DNA of 64,000 nucleotides from Phycisphaerae bacterium (GCA_030425705.1 JAUHZU010000003.1:62001-126000), one strand, 5' to 3'; positions 1-10,170 are shown, numbered from the stretch's first letter. Translations and numbers: made by a program. The notes: generated by a model from the sequence alone, not told the origin.

Positions 1-483
1 GGCTGGGTGAAGAAGGGTGCGCCGCTCCGCGTCGAGGTCGGCCAGCGCGACATGGCGGACAACAGCGTCTTTGTCGCCCGCCGCGACCAGGACGCGAAGG
101 ACAAGCAGTCCGTGCCGCGCGACCGGTTTGTCGCCGACATCCGCGACACCTTGCAGTCGATCCAGGACAACCTGCTGGCGAAGGCGGCCGCGCACCGGGC
201 CGAGCACACCCGGGTGATCAACGCGAAGGACAAGTTCTACAAGTTCTTCACCGCGAAGAACGCCGACCAGCCGGAGATCCACGGCGGGTTCGCGCTCGCG
301 CACTGGAACGGCGACGAACAGATCGCCGAGCAGGTCCAGAAAGACCTGAGCGTCACGATCCGCTGCATCCCGCTCGAGGGCGAGTTGGAGAGGTGCGGGT
401 TCGGCGACGCCGCGGGCGAGGGCAGGTGTATCTTCACCGGTGAACCGAGCAAGGGCCGTGTCGTGTGGGCGAAAGCGTATTGA
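1..483 (+). CDS. proS: Prolyl-tRNA synthetase, archaeal/eukaryotic-type, C-terminal part
   Basis: The open frame runs in from before base 1, so this is the 3' end only (160 codons). ProRS charges tRNA-Pro with proline in the cytoplasm. The start of the fragment shows the anticodon-binding domain pattern (KGAPLRVEVGQRDM, then VFVARRDQ). A helical linker leads to the C-terminal domain, which ends in a Tyr (VVWAKAY). That terminal tyrosine and the C-terminal zinc-type domain are typical of the archaeal/eukaryotic-like ProRS class (ProS type 3), not of the E. coli class with an editing insertion. The catalytic core lies outside the window. Only the class assignment from the tail is inferred. Confidence 0.9.
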   Translation, partial: GWVKKGAPLRVEVGQRDMADNSVFVARRDQDAKDKQSVPRDRFVADIRDTLQSIQDNLLAKAAAHRAEHTRVINAKDKFYKFFTAKNADQPEIHGGFALAHWNGDEQIAEQVQKDLSVTIRCIPLEGELERCGFGDAAGEGRCIFTGEPSKGRVVWAKAY

Positions 484-531
484 GCGGTTGGCAGGCATGG
501 TAGACTCGTGGGACCACCCCGGGAGTGACCG

Positions 532-2084
532 ATGCGCTGGACCGCCCTGATCGCCCTAGCCGTTGCCGTGACAGCTTGGCCTGCCGCCGGCCAAGGCAAC
601 GATCGGTTCGAACTGGAGATCGGCGAGGACACCACCTTCTTCACCGGCCCGATTCGGGACAACGGCACGATCGACTACATCGCCGCGCTCAACGCGCACT
701 ACGGCGAGGGGATCGCGAACGAGGACAACGCGTTTGCGGTGCTGGTGCAACTCTTTGCCGAGCCCGAGCCGGACCGATGGCTCGACGAAGAATCACACTG
801 GCAACAAGCGTTCGGAGTCCTCGGGATCGATCCGCCCGCGGATCGGGTGCGATTCATCGATTGGACTTGCTTTGCCGCGGAACTTGGGCTGGATGAACGC
901 GAGGGGCTTGGCCGGTACAACGCGGTGCTGGATGGACCGTGGATCGAGGCGGACCACCCCGAGATCACGGCTTGGCTCGATGCGAACGACGCCGCGGTGG
1001 CGTTGTTGCGGGAGGGCTTGGAGCGGGAGAGTTTTTTCTCCCCGGTGGTATCCGCCGATGACGACCGATCCGTATTGGGCGCTGTGAATCCCCAACTCGG
1101 GCACTACCGCCGTATCGCCCGGCTCCTGCAGATCCGTTTCTACAGAGCGGTTGCACAGGATGACGTAGGGTTGGCGGTCGAGTTAGCTTGGTCGATCGAT
1201 CGGCTGGGGTATCACGCTACCGCCGAGCCGACCATCATCGGAAAGCTAGTCGGGCTCTCGTGTCGGACATTGGCCTCGGATGCATCCACTACCTGTGCGA
1301 GCAGGGGGCGCTGCGCCATGAGCACGCGCTGCGGCTGATTCAGGGCCGTGCTCAGACCCACGAATTGCAATCGATCCAGGATGTTATCAACCACTCGGAT
1401 CGCTGCATGGCTCTGGAACAATCGCAGCTCTTGTACCTCAAGCTGGAAAAACAGCGACATGAGTTTGTGCTTGAGCATGGCGACGAGGACTTTGAGGTGG
1501 AGCCGATGTTCGATGTCAATCAGTCGCTGCGTCAGTTGAATGGCTACTACGATCAGCTTCTTTCCATTATGCGCGAGCCGGAAGCCGCTGAGCAGCGGCA
1601 GGCGTGGGATCGGTTCGAGCAGGAGGTTTATGCATCTTATGGCGAGCCCTATCTCGCCCGGGCAATCATCGTTGGGCTTTTTCAGTTGGCGACCGGGCAG
1701 GGCATCCCGACGCGGCTGCTAACCGAGAAGCTGACGCTCAAGCTTGCGCAAACACTACTGCCTACAGCTGGCGCTGCGGAGCGGACTGTGGCACGCAACG
1801 ACACTCGGCGCGTTGTCGATGCGACAGGTCTCGCCCTGCTCGGATACCGCGACCAGCACGGCGAGTTACCCGGATCGATCGATACCCTGGTTCCTACGTA
1901 CCTCGACGCGGTGCCGATGGACCCTTACACCGACCGGGAACTGGTCTACCGCGTCAACGACGATGGCTCGGCGCTGGTCTACAGCGTCGGCGAAAACGGG
2001 CAGGACGACGGCGGTGTGGACGACTACCGCGAGGGCGATATCACGATCCGCGTCGGGCCACCCCCCGGTGGGGGAGATCAGTAG
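532..2084 (+). pseudogene. Exported planctomycete protein with a -1 frameshift
   Basis: Two overlapping frames read as one protein. The first (532-1338) starts with a signal peptide (MRWTALIALAVAVTAWPAAGQ) and stays protein-like until about base 1245 (EPTIIGKLVG). The second (frame of 1188-2084) becomes protein-like from about 1255 (ALVSDIGLGCIHYLCEQ) to the end. Loss of one base near 1240-1262 joins them into about 515 residues. The C-terminal part (GLALLGYRDQHGELPGSID...VPMDPYTDRELVYRVNDDG...YSVGENGQDDGG) matches the pilin-like/type II secretion-like tail common in planctomycete exported proteins. No enzymatic motif was recognised. It may be a true frameshift mutation or a sequencing error. 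Confidence 0.65.
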
Positions 2085-2095
2085 CGTGCGGTTGG

Positions 2096-2626
2096 CTAAT
2101 ACGCCTTGTCAGGTGGTTGTGCCAGCCCCATCCATGGACCCAGCCCGTGCCAGCACCACAGGCCGACGGCGGTGCAGAGCGTGCCGAAGGCGATGAGTTG
2201 CCAGACGACCGCGCCGTGCCGGAGTAGGTCGCCCGTGTCGCCGATGCGGTCGATCCAGCCCAGCCCGAGGTAGGCACCGTTGCACACCAGGCACCAGCCG
2301 ACGAAGAACCGCGCCGGCTTGAAGTCGCGCGACCGCACCAGGCGCAGTGCATACCACACGACTAACGGCAGCAGCACACCGGTCATGGGCCCCGCCCAGG
2401 CGACCCACAACGGCCGAGGGTTCGGGGCAACATCGGTGCGCGAGAACCCGATCAGGGGGAGGGCGACGTGCCGAACCGATCCCCCGGTCGCAAGCGCCGC
2501 GATGACGTGCCCCAGTTCGTGGACCGCTTGCATCGCGTACCAGGACGCAACAAGAACGCCGGCCGCCGCGAGCAGTCGCAGCGGCCGGCGGGCGGGTCTG
2601 TCGGGATACCTGGGCGTGCCTGCCAT
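2096..2626 (-). CDS. M50-like membrane zinc protease homologue
   Basis: A 176-residue integral membrane protein. A first hydrophobic segment is followed by VHELGHVIAALATGG, carrying the HExxH-type motif HELGH of the M50 (site-2-protease-like) family inside a membrane helix. Three further hydrophobic segments follow (WVAWAGPMTGVLLPLVVWYAL, FFVGWCLVCNGAYLGL, VVWQLIAFGTLCTAVGLW). It is short for a full M50 protease and no NxxPxPxLDG motif is visible, so it may be a minimal or divergent member. I chose the ATG at 2626 because it lies 12 bases after the upstream stop; the longer frame would overlap the neighbour. It is probably co-transcribed with the PPC-repeat protein. Confidence 0.6.
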   Translation of the reverse strand: MAGTPRYPDRPARRPLRLLAAAGVLVASWYAMQAVHELGHVIAALATGGSVRHVALPLIGFSRTDVAPNPRPLWVAWAGPMTGVLLPLVVWYALRLVRSRDFKPARFFVGWCLVCNGAYLGLGWIDRIGDTGDLLRHGAVVWQLIAFGTLCTAVGLWCWHGLGPWMGLAQPPDKAY

Positions 2627-2637
2627 CGGTCGGCGGG

Positions 2638-4551
2638 CTACTCCTCGAAGCGGACGCGGAAGGTGCACGACCCCGCACGCTTGCCGATGTTGATCAGGCG
2701 GACGTAGTAGAGCCCCGGCTCCTCGGGCTTGAAGTAGATCCGCGAGAACAGCTCGCTGCTGAAGAAGTCGTCGCTGGTCGCGATGATGGGGTCGTCGTCC
2801 GAGGCCCGTTCGGGGTCGACGGTCTTGCGGAGCTCGAGCACGGTGTCGAAGCCATCGCTCAGCCCGAGCGTCTCGACGACGATGTAGTTCTGCTGGGTCC
2901 CGAACTGGAAGTCGCCCAGCAGCGTCGACCCTTCCGCCTCGAGCTCGATCTCGGCGGTCAGCGGCGGCTGCGCGGGCCAGGCGTCGCGGACCACCAGGGT
3001 AAATGTGCCGCCGCTATCCTGATAGGTGCTGGCGACGACGTAGTACGCGCCGGTTTCGGGGATCTCGCAGACGACGCGGGAACTCAGCAGGCCTTCGTCG
3101 TCATCGTTCTCGGCGATCAGAGGGTCGTCCGGGCTCGCGCGCTCGGGGTCCGTCGAGCCGAAGAGCTGGACGACGGTGTCACAGTTCTCGGAGAGGCCGT
3201 ACGTCTCGATGACCACGCGTTGGCCGGCCTGGAAGTTCATGTCCACGGAGACGTAGCTGGTGTCGTTGTCGGCGCTGGCCTCGGTCTCGAGGTGGACGGT
3301 CGGCTGCCCGGCGGGCTCGGGGTTTGGGCCGGGTCCTGGCCCCGGGCCGGGTGCGGCGCCCTGGGGCGTGACCAGTAGGAGGTAGTTGCCGGACTGGCCC
3401 GCCGCCGCCGAGCTGACGCCGACCGAGTAGCTGCCGGCCGTCGGCGGGGTGAAGACGATGCGCGAGTGGGTGCCCATGTTCGGGCCGTCGTCGGTGGTAT
3501 CTAGCTGGTTGTTGTCCGCGTCGAAGAGGTAGGCCACCGTGTCGAAGCCGTCCGAGGCGAGATCGATCTGGTAGGTCACGCCCGCCTCGAGCTCGACGGT
3601 GTGGAACGCGAAGAACCGGCCGTCATCCAGGGCGATGTCGTTCCGGTCGAGCGTCTCGTTGTGCGCGGCGATGGGCTGGTTTCGACGCGGCTCGGGCTGC
3701 GGCCCGGGGCCGGGCGCGTCGCCTTGCCAATAAGTGACGGTGTAGGACCCCATCTGGTTGGGCTCGCGGGCAATGATCAGCAGCGTGTAGTTACCGCTGG
3801 CCGGCGGGGTCATAAAGATGTACCGCCCGTCGAGCCCGAACCCACTGATCGTGACGACGTTGCCGTCGTTGTCCTGCATGTTGAGCATCAGCTCGAGCTC
3901 GGCGGACTCAGCCATGAAGTGGTAGGTCTCGCCCTGGTTGAGCTCCATGGTGAGGAAGCTGAAGTGGACGCCGCGCTCGTTCTTGAGGTTCTCGTTGTCG
4001 ATCGCACCGCTGAATTCCTGGGCGTCTTCGGGGACGACGGGCGTCACCTGGGCCGGGCCGTCGTCCATCGGCTCGGGGCGCTGGGTCGGAGCCTCATCGA
4101 CGGTGTCGGAGACGAGCACATAGCTCCCGACTTCTTTCATCAGTGCGCCGACGACGACGCTGTAGGTCCCGGCCTGGGGCACCTGGATGACAAACAGCCC
4201 ATCGCCGACGTCGTAGAGGCAGTCCTCGACCGGGTTGCCGTCGCCGGTGTAGACCCCGAGGTCCAGCACGTAGTCCGGGCTGAACCCCTGCCCCGTGACG
4301 CGGAAACGGTAGTTGACCCCCGCTTCGAGTTCGATCAGGTAGATATCGCAGTGGTAGTCCGGGCCGGGCGCGTAGTCGTCGGCACTGATCTCGCCGTTGA
4401 CCGTCTGGCCCGCGTTCATCTCCATCAGGACCGGGCCTTCGTAGTCGTCTTCGATCGCGACATCGGGCTGGGCCAGAGCGGGCGGCGCGAGGCACAGCGC
4501 CAGAGCAGCAACTGTCGGGGACAGCAATCGGGTGAGCAGGCGGGTTTTCAT
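2638..4551 (-). CDS. Exported protein with repeated PPC-type beta-sandwich domains
   Basis: A 637-residue protein with a clear signal peptide (MKTRLLTRLLSPTVAALALCLAPPALA). At least four repeats follow. Each has the pre-peptidase C-terminal (PPC) pattern: a tract like GVNYRFRVTG or GETYHFMAESAE, then D/N-rich D-N-N-V type turns, then a closing strand such as AGTYSVVVGA, SGNYTLLIIA, AGSYSVGVSSA, TGAYYVVASTYQDSGGTFTLVV. A Pro/Gly-rich linker (PGPGPGPGPNPEP) separates repeats three and four. PPC domains are usually appended to secreted enzymes, but no catalytic domain is present here. A surface or periplasmic binding role is inferred. The start at 4551 is chosen because the in-frame upstream extension lacks protein character and the signal peptide begins there. 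Confidence 0.75.
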   Translation of the reverse strand: MKTRLLTRLLSPTVAALALCLAPPALAQPDVAIEDDYEGPVLMEMNAGQTVNGEISADDYAPGPDYHCDIYLIELEAGVNYRFRVTGQGFSPDYVLDLGVYTGDGNPVEDCLYDVGDGLFVIQVPQAGTYSVVVGALMKEVGSYVLVSDTVDEAPTQRPEPMDDGPAQVTPVVPEDAQEFSGAIDNENLKNERGVHFSFLTMELNQGETYHFMAESAELELMLNMQDNDGNVVTISGFGLDGRYIFMTPPASGNYTLLIIAREPNQMGSYTVTYWQGDAPGPGPQPEPRRNQPIAAHNETLDRNDIALDDGRFFAFHTVELEAGVTYQIDLASDGFDTVAYLFDADNNQLDTTDDGPNMGTHSRIVFTPPTAGSYSVGVSSAAAGQSGNYLLLVTPQGAAPGPGPGPGPNPEPAGQPTVHLETEASADNDTSYVSVDMNFQAGQRVVIETYGLSENCDTVVQLFGSTDPERASPDDPLIAENDDDEGLLSSRVVCEIPETGAYYVVASTYQDSGGTFTLVVRDAWPAQPPLTAEIELEAEGSTLLGDFQFGTQQNYIVVETLGLSDGFDTVLELRKTVDPERASDDDPIIATSDDFFSSELFSRIYFKPEEPGLYYVRLINIGKRAGSCTFRVRFEE

Positions 4552-4703
4552 GTCGGGTCCCTGAAGAAAGGCGGATGCGGACTGGACCAGGGAGCTGAAC
4601 TCGGCCGGAGCCCCCCACGGTGATCGATCTCTACCAGCATACGGTGAAAGACGCCTTGCGAACAGGGCTTTTACACGCTCCGGGCTCAGCGATGGGATGC
4701 AAA

Positions 4704-4739
4704 CCAAATAGAAACAACCCCGCCAGTGGGGCGGGGTTG
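4704..4739 (-). terminator. Rho-independent terminator of rpsT
   Basis: A perfect 10-bp stem (CAACCCCGCC at 4715-4724 with GGCGGGGTTG at 4730-4739, 5-base loop). On the - strand it is followed by a T-rich tract (TTTCTATTTGG). It lies 27 bases beyond the rpsT stop. Confidence 0.85.
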
Positions 4740-4765
4740 CAAGGGTTCTGATGGTAGAGGGCAGC

Positions 4766-5038
4766 TTAGCCGGCCTGCTTCTTGGCGTTGAGCTGGGCGG
4801 TGAGCCGGCTCTTATAGCGCGATGCGGTGTTCTTATGCATCGCCGGGGTGCTGGCCGTCTGGTCCAGGGTCTTGTAGATGGCCTGGAGCTTCTTCTCGGC
4901 GTCTGCGACGCTGCCGTGGAGGATCAGCTCGCGGAAGTCCTTGATCTCGTCACGGTACGCGGACTTGCGCCAGCGGTTGCGGGCTCGGGCCTTGACGTTC
5001 TGGCGGACACGTTTCTTGGCGCTCAGGGAATGGGCCAT
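4766..5038 (-). CDS. rpsT: 30S ribosomal protein S20
   Basis: A 90-residue basic, helical protein beginning MAHSLSAKKRVRQN and containing KARARNRWRKSAYRDEIKDF and the late HKNTASRYKSRLTAQLN block, all characteristic of S20, which binds 16S rRNA in the small subunit body. Length is normal for the family. The ATG at 5038 is chosen because the longer upstream frame is Pro/Arg-rich and not S20-like. It is transcribed alone and ends in a strong terminator. Confidence 0.97.
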   Translation of the reverse strand: MAHSLSAKKRVRQNVKARARNRWRKSAYRDEIKDFRELILHGSVADAEKKLQAIYKTLDQTASTPAMHKNTASRYKSRLTAQLNAKKQAG

Positions 5039-5253
5039 GGGGCTGGATTCCGGGGGGCTGGTTCTGGGGGACGGTTTTCGGGGTTCGGTCGGCCGACGGG
5101 CAGGGTACCAGTCCGACGGCGAGCCGCGTATTATGCGCGATCCTGTGGCCGAGATCAAGCCGGGCTCCGTGCCGACCCGGCTCGGCACGCTCTGTTGCCC
5201 GCCGGGAGAAGCCGTGGGGGCTCAACGGCCGGCTGATTCCGCCTGGGGATCGG

Positions 5254-5281
5254 TTGACATCGGCCCGGACGGCCGTACAGT
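5254..5281 (+). promoter_or_regulatory. Sigma-70-type promoter before a noncoding RNA / nusA leader
   Basis: TTGACA at 5254-5259, a 16-base spacer and TACAGT at 5276-5281 form a near-consensus housekeeping promoter. Predicted initiation is near 5288. The transcript contains no convincing open frame before the terminator at 5541. Confidence 0.6.
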
Positions 5282-5287
5282 AGTGGG

Positions 5288-5569
5288 TTCTCCGCCGCGC
5301 ATTGGGCGCGGTGGAACTGCTTGAGGCAGACGGTATGCGTACCCAGCACACCCCAGACCGGCAGGCCCGCGAGCTGTGATGGTGGTCACCCACCATCCCC
5401 GTGCGCAAGCGCTCACGCCGTCCCGGCAGGCCGATCGGTCGGCCGGCCGCGTCACCGCCCACCCGGAGGTGCCGCGCGTGGTCTGACTGGACCGTGCATC
5501 CCGTCATCCGCGACCGGTCTACCCGGACGCCCGCCTCAAGCCACGAGCCCCGCTCGTGGTTTTTTGTTT
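5288..5569 (+). ncRNA. Candidate structured RNA (small RNA or nusA attenuator leader)
   Basis: About 280 nt between a good promoter and a textbook terminator, without a credible reading frame. Visible pairings are: closing helix CTTGAGGC (5320-5327) with GCCTCAAG (5533-5540, directly abutting the terminator stem); AGACCGG (5355-5361) with CCGGTCT (5514-5520); and a perfect hairpin GATGGTGG/CCACCATC (5378-5397). A further local hairpin is GGCCGA/TCGGCC in the 5430-5445 region. The SRP-RNA core GGUCAGGUCCGGAAGGAAGC, RNase P motifs and tmRNA end sequences are not present. A 6S-like regulatory RNA, or an attenuation leader of the nusA operon 100 bases downstream, are the leading readings. Family identity is unknown. 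Confidence 0.45.
5541..5569 (+). terminator. Strong intrinsic terminator upstream of nusA
   Basis: CCACGAGC (5541-5548), loop CCC, GCTCGTGG (5552-5559), then TTTTTTGTTT. It lies 100 bases before the nusA start, so it ends the noncoding transcript or attenuates nusA transcription. Confidence 0.88.
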
Positions 5570-5668
5570 CCGCCCCTGGCGACACACGCGGTCGGCCGTC
5601 ATGCCTACCGCCCGACAACCCGGTAACTGAATAGGCCGACACCCGGCCCCCACAACCCAGGAATCCAC

Positions 5669-7225
5669 ATGAATGGCACCGAAATGCTCCGCCTCATCGA
5701 CGCGATCTCCCGTGACCGCAACGTCGCCAAGGAAGTCCTCATCGAGGACCTCGAACAGGCGATGGTCTCGGCCGCACGCAAGCACTACAACGCGATCGAC
5801 ACCGAGGAGTTCACCTGCGAGATCGACCGGTTCACCGGCAAGATCGTGCTGTGGCGTGAAGACGAGGAGATCGACCTCGCCGACCTCGGTCGGATCCCCG
5901 CGCAGACCGCCAAGCAGGTCATGATCCAGCGGTTCCGTGAAGATGAACGCAACGCGATCTACGACGAGTTCATCGACCGTGTCGGCGAGCTGACCACCGG
6001 CGTCGCCCAACGGTACGAGGGCGGCTCGCTAGTCGTGCAGATCGGCCGGGCCGAGGGCTTCATGCCCCGCAGCGAGCAGATCCCCGGCGAGCAGCACCAG
6101 CCCGGTGAGCGGGTGCGGTGCCTGATCCTCGACGTCCGCGACGCGGGCAACCAGGTCAAGATCGTGCTCAGCCGTGCCGCGCCGGACTTTATCCGCCGGC
6201 TGTTCGAGGTCGAGGTGCCCGAGGTCGCCGAACGCATCATCGAGGTCAAGGCCATGGCCCGCGAGGCCGGCCACCGCACGAAGATCGCCGTGCAGTCGAT
6301 CGACTCGAAGGTCGACGCGGTGGGGGCCTGCGTCGGCGTGCGTGGCTCGCGCATCAAGAACATCGTGGACGAGCTGGGCGGCGAGAAGATCGACATCGTG
6401 CGTTGGAACGAGTCGAGCCAGATCCTGATCCAGAACGCGCTGAAGCCGGCCGAGGTCGTCGAGATCTCGCTTTGCTTTGAGCTCGGCCGGGCCACGGTCA
6501 TTGTTAATGAAGACCAGCTCTCGCTGGCGATCGGCAAGCGGGGGCAGAACGTCCGCCTCGCCGCCCGCCTGACGATGTGGGACGTGGACATCCTTACGCC
6601 GCAGGAGTTCACCAAGTCGATGGACACGATGGTCCAGACGCTGCAGACCCTGGACTTCATCGGCGAAGAGATGACCGACAAGCTGGCGGCGCTGGGCGTC
6701 ATCAGCGTGTTCGATGTCGAGGAGGTCGGCCCCGAGTTCCTCAAGGAGGTCATGGGGCTGGAAGACGAGCAGCTCACGCAGATGCTCGAGGTCGTCTCGG
6801 CGCAGGCGAAGGTCGTCGCCGAGCAGCAGGCCAAGGAGAAGGCCGAGCAGGAACGGCTCAAGAAAGAGCAGCAGGAACTCGCGGCCCGCGGGATCGACGA
6901 CCTGCTGGGCGGCGGTGCGGCGGACCAGCCGACGGGCCTGGACGACCTCTTGGGCGGCGGCGCGGTGTCGCCGACCGAGCAGGATGCCGAGGCATCGGAC
7001 GGCGAGGGGTCGGATGACGCCGAGCACCGCGAATACGGCGAGCCGGGCGAGGACCTGGTCCCCGAGGCGGAGGTCGCTGCGGCGGAGAACGGGGACGGCG
7101 AGCCGGTGGACCCGGGCCTGCAGGCCGAGGAGTCGGACGACGAGGACGGCAGCGAGTTTGTTGCCGAGCACACCGAGTCGGACGCGGGGGTGGTTGGTGA
7201 GTCGGGGGAAGAGACCCGCGCCTGA
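5669..7225 (+). CDS. nusA: Transcription termination/antitermination factor NusA
   Basis: A 518-residue NusA, which binds RNA polymerase and modulates pausing, termination and antitermination. Order of domains: N-terminal RNAP-binding domain (about 1-130); S1 domain (about 110-185, with GVAQRYEGGSLVVQIGRAEG); KH1 (about 205-285, with VDAVGACVGVRGSRIKNI); KH2 (about 285-345, with LSLAIGKRGQNVRLAARL). A helical region and an acidic C-terminal tail follow. The tail contains two copies of a DDLLGGGA motif before a Glu/Asp-rich stretch. The upstream neighbour is not rimP, unlike the usual rimP-nusA-infB arrangement. It begins the nusA-infB-rbfA run. Confidence 0.97.
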   Translation: MNGTEMLRLIDAISRDRNVAKEVLIEDLEQAMVSAARKHYNAIDTEEFTCEIDRFTGKIVLWREDEEIDLADLGRIPAQTAKQVMIQRFREDERNAIYDEFIDRVGELTTGVAQRYEGGSLVVQIGRAEGFMPRSEQIPGEQHQPGERVRCLILDVRDAGNQVKIVLSRAAPDFIRRLFEVEVPEVAERIIEVKAMAREAGHRTKIAVQSIDSKVDAVGACVGVRGSRIKNIVDELGGEKIDIVRWNESSQILIQNALKPAEVVEISLCFELGRATVIVNEDQLSLAIGKRGQNVRLAARLTMWDVDILTPQEFTKSMDTMVQTLQTLDFIGEEMTDKLAALGVISVFDVEEVGPEFLKEVMGLEDEQLTQMLEVVSAQAKVVAEQQAKEKAEQERLKKEQQELAARGIDDLLGGGAADQPTGLDDLLGGGAVSPTEQDAEASDGEGSDDAEHREYGEPGEDLVPEAEVAAAENGDGEPVDPGLQAEESDDEDGSEFVAEHTESDAGVVGESGEETRA

Positions 7226-7307
7226 TATGTGCGGGGCGAAGGAAGGATGAGGCCCGGCACGTGCCCGGGCCCGCAGTCAGCGGGCGGTACGCCCCAAGGA
7301 GTCGGTT

Positions 7308-10094
7308 TTGGCCAAGACGCTACGCATCCATAACCTGGCGAAAGAGCTGGGCGTCAAGAGCAAGGTGATCGTCGAGAAGTGCGACGCGGAGGGCGTGCCC
7401 GATATCACCAACCACATGTCGGTGGTGAAGCTCGGCCTGGCCGCGACGATCCGCCAGTGGTTTGCCACGGAGGAAGAGGACCACTCGCACGATACCGCGG
7501 TGGAGACGGCCGAGAAGGTCGACGTCAAGAAGGTCCGCAAGAAGGCGGCGAAGAAGAAGGCCGCAAAGAAGACGACCGACAGCGAGGCCGACGGGTCGAC
7601 CGGTGTCGCGGTCGAAGAAGCCCCCGCGACAAAGAAGAAGACGACCAAGAAGAAGGCCGCCGCACGCAAGAAGACCGAGGACGAAGCGTCCGATGTCGAT
7701 ACGGCCACCCAGCCGGCCGAGGTGGTTGCTGAAGCGCCTGCCGCGGAGGCCGCGCCGGCGACACCGGCTGCCGAGGCCGAGCAGCCGGACACCCCGAAGG
7801 TCGAGGAACCGGTCAAGCCGCTGGGCGTGGTCAACGTGCCCGACCGCCCGGATATCGTGAAGCCGGCGGGCGAGCAGCTCGAAACGCCGAAGAAGGCGGC
7901 GTTGCGCGGCCCGAAGGTGATCCGCATCGAAAAAGCCGACCCTGTGGCGCCACCGCGCCCGCGCGGGCCGCGTCCGCCCCGGGGCGGCGAAGACCGTGGC
8001 GGCGGGGGCCTGCCCTCGGGTGAGATCGACGGCGTCACACGCTCGCGCGGCCCGGCCCGGGGGGGCGGGGTCAAGCGCGGCGACGACTCGGGCAAGGCCG
8101 CCGGCAAGGGCAGCCGTCGCTCCCTGTCCAACCGCCGGTCGCGCGGCAACGACCAACTCCTCACCGGCCCGCAGAAGATGTCGCAGGCGGACATCGACGA
8201 GATGGACGCACGCCTCCGCGGCGCGTCGGGCTTCGTCAAGAAACGCCGGCAGAACTTCAACCGCTCGGGCCACGTCGGCACGTCCGCGCAGTCCGCGCTC
8301 GTCACCGGTGGGAAGGTCGAGGTCGAAGAGCCCATCACGATCAAGACCCTGTCCTCCGCGACCGGGCTCAAGGCCGCGGATGTTGTCAAGTTCCTCTTCA
8401 AGAAGGGGATCATGGCCAACGTGAACTCAGCCATCGAGACCGAGCTGGCGATGGAGGTCTGTCTCGAGTACGACATCGAGCTGGAAGTCAAAGAGCACGA
8501 GACCGCGGCGCAGAAGGTCGAGCAGGAGTTCAAGGACCGCGTCGCCGTGGATGTCCGCCCGCGCCCGCCGATCGTGACGATCCTGGGCCACGTCGACCAC
8601 GGCAAGACTTCGCTGCTAGACCGCATCCGCAAGGCGGACGTCGCCCACCACGAGGACGGCGGCATCACCCAGCACGTCGGTGCCTATCGGGTCGTCATCG
8701 ACGGCTCGGACAAGCAGCAGAAGAGCGTAGTCTTCCTCGACACGCCGGGCCACGCGGCCTTTACCGCGATGCGCGCCCGCGGCGCGCAGGCCACCGACAT
8801 CGTCGTGCTCATCGTCGCGGCGGACGACGGCGTCATGCCCCAGACCATCGAGTCGATCAACCACGCGAAAGCCGCGGGCGTGCCCGTCGTCGTCGCGGTG
8901 AACAAGTGCGACCTGCCCGGCTTCAACGATGCCAAGCTGCAGGAGATTTACGGCCAACTCGCCGAGCACGGGCTCAACCCCACGGCGTGGGGCGGCGAGA
9001 CGGAAGTCATCAAGACCTCGGCCGAGACCGGCGAGGGCATCACCGACCTGCTCGAAACCCTGGACCTTCAGGCCGAGGTGCTCGAGCTGACCGCTGACTA
9101 CGGCGGCCCGGCACGCGGTATCGTGATCGAAGCCGAGATGCAGACCGGCCGCGGCTCGGTCGCCCGGGCACTGGTGCAGGACGGCCTCCTGAAGGTCGGT
9201 GACTTCATCTCCATCGGCCGGGCCTTCGGCCGGGTGCGCGACATGACCAACGACCGCGGCAAGGCCATCAACGAGGCCGGACCCGCGACGCCCGTCGAGC
9301 TGTCGGGGATCGATGAGATGCCCGACGCCGGCGACAAGTTCTACATCACCCAGACGCTTAAGAAGGCCGAGGACGTCGCCAAGCACTTCCGCGACGACGA
9401 GCGTCAGCAGGCCCTCGCCAGCCGGACCAAGGTCACGCTGGACAACTTCGCCGCGACGATCCAGGCCGGCAAGGTCCAGAACCTCAATGTCGTCGTCAAG
9501 GCCGACGTGCAGGGCTCGGTCGAGACGCTGCAGAAATCGCTGGGCGAGCTGGGTAACGACGAGGTCGCGGTCCGTGTGATCCACGCCGCGGTCGGCGGGG
9601 TGACCGAAAATGACGTGCTCCTCGCCGACGCGTCGGACGCGGTTATCCTTGCGTTCCACGTCAGCATCACACCCGCGGTCCGTGACATCGCCGAGCAGCG
9701 GCATGTCGACTTCCGCAGCTACCGCGTGATCTACGACCTGGTGGATGAGGTCAAGCTGTCGCTCGAAGGGATGCTCGCCCCCGAGACCCAGGAGGACGAG
9801 ATCGGCCGGGCGACGGTCAAGCAGGTCTTCAAGATCGGCAAGGTCGGCAATATCGCCGGCTGCCTGGTCACGGACGGCTCGATCACCAAGGGGCACAAGA
9901 TGCGCGTCGTCCGCGATGGCGTCGTTGTCACCGAGGGCCGCGAGTTGGAGACGCTCCGACGCGTCAAGGACGAGGCCAAGGAGGTCCGGGCCGGCACCGA
10001 GTGTGGCATCCGGATCGCCGGCTACGAGGACCTGAAGACCGACGACGAGCTGATCTGCTACAAGGTCACCGAAGTCAAACGGAAACTGGACTAA
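7308..10094 (+). CDS. infB: Translation initiation factor IF-2
   Basis: A 928-residue GTPase that delivers initiator tRNA to the 30S subunit. It begins with an IF2_N module ([22 protein letters not shown]). A long Lys/Ala and Arg/Gly/Pro-rich linker follows, and a second IF2_N-like module sits at about 345-395 ([21 protein letters not shown]). G-domain motifs are GHVDHGKTS (from about 427), DTPGHAAF and NKCD. Domains II-IV follow, ending [11 protein letters not shown]. The start is TTG at 7308, preceded by CAAGGAG at 7294-7300. This gives the conserved [14 protein letters not shown] start, and no ATG fits better. Confidence 0.97.
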   Translation: MAKTLRIHNLAKELGVKSKVIVEKCDAEGVPDITNHMSVVKLGLAATIRQWFATEEEDHSHDTAVETAEKVDVKKVRKKAAKKKAAKKTTDSEADGSTGVAVEEAPATKKKTTKKKAAARKKTEDEASDVDTATQPAEVVAEAPAAEAAPATPAAEAEQPDTPKVEEPVKPLGVVNVPDRPDIVKPAGEQLETPKKAALRGPKVIRIEKADPVAPPRPRGPRPPRGGEDRGGGGLPSGEIDGVTRSRGPARGGGVKRGDDSGKAAGKGSRRSLSNRRSRGNDQLLTGPQKMSQADIDEMDARLRGASGFVKKRRQNFNRSGHVGTSAQSALVTGGKVEVEEPITIKTLSSATGLKAADVVKFLFKKGIMANVNSAIETELAMEVCLEYDIELEVKEHETAAQKVEQEFKDRVAVDVRPRPPIVTILGHVDHGKTSLLDRIRKADVAHHEDGGITQHVGAYRVVIDGSDKQQKSVVFLDTPGHAAFTAMRARGAQATDIVVLIVAADDGVMPQTIESINHAKAAGVPVVVAVNKCDLPGFNDAKLQEIYGQLAEHGLNPTAWGGETEVIKTSAETGEGITDLLETLDLQAEVLELTADYGGPARGIVIEAEMQTGRGSVARALVQDGLLKVGDFISIGRAFGRVRDMTNDRGKAINEAGPATPVELSGIDEMPDAGDKFYITQTLKKAEDVAKHFRDDERQQALASRTKVTLDNFAATIQAGKVQNLNVVVKADVQGSVETLQKSLGELGNDEVAVRVIHAAVGGVTENDVLLADASDAVILAFHVSITPAVRDIAEQRHVDFRSYRVIYDLVDEVKLSLEGMLAPETQEDEIGRATVKQVFKIGKVGNIAGCLVTDGSITKGHKMRVVRDGVVVTEGRELETLRRVKDEAKEVRAGTECGIRIAGYEDLKTDDELICYKVTEVKRKLD

Positions 10095-10170
10095 GCGACA
10101 GCGGCGCAACCTCACCCCGCGGCCGAAGACGGCCACCGGGTGATGGCGGGTGCCTCGCGCGGGCTGCTGA

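Noticed and set aside
5288-5569. SRP RNA, RNase P RNA or tmRNA identity for the structured RNA
   Set aside because: None of the conserved cores (GGAAGGAAGCAGC, GAGGAAAGUCCGG, tmRNA acceptor ends) occurs.
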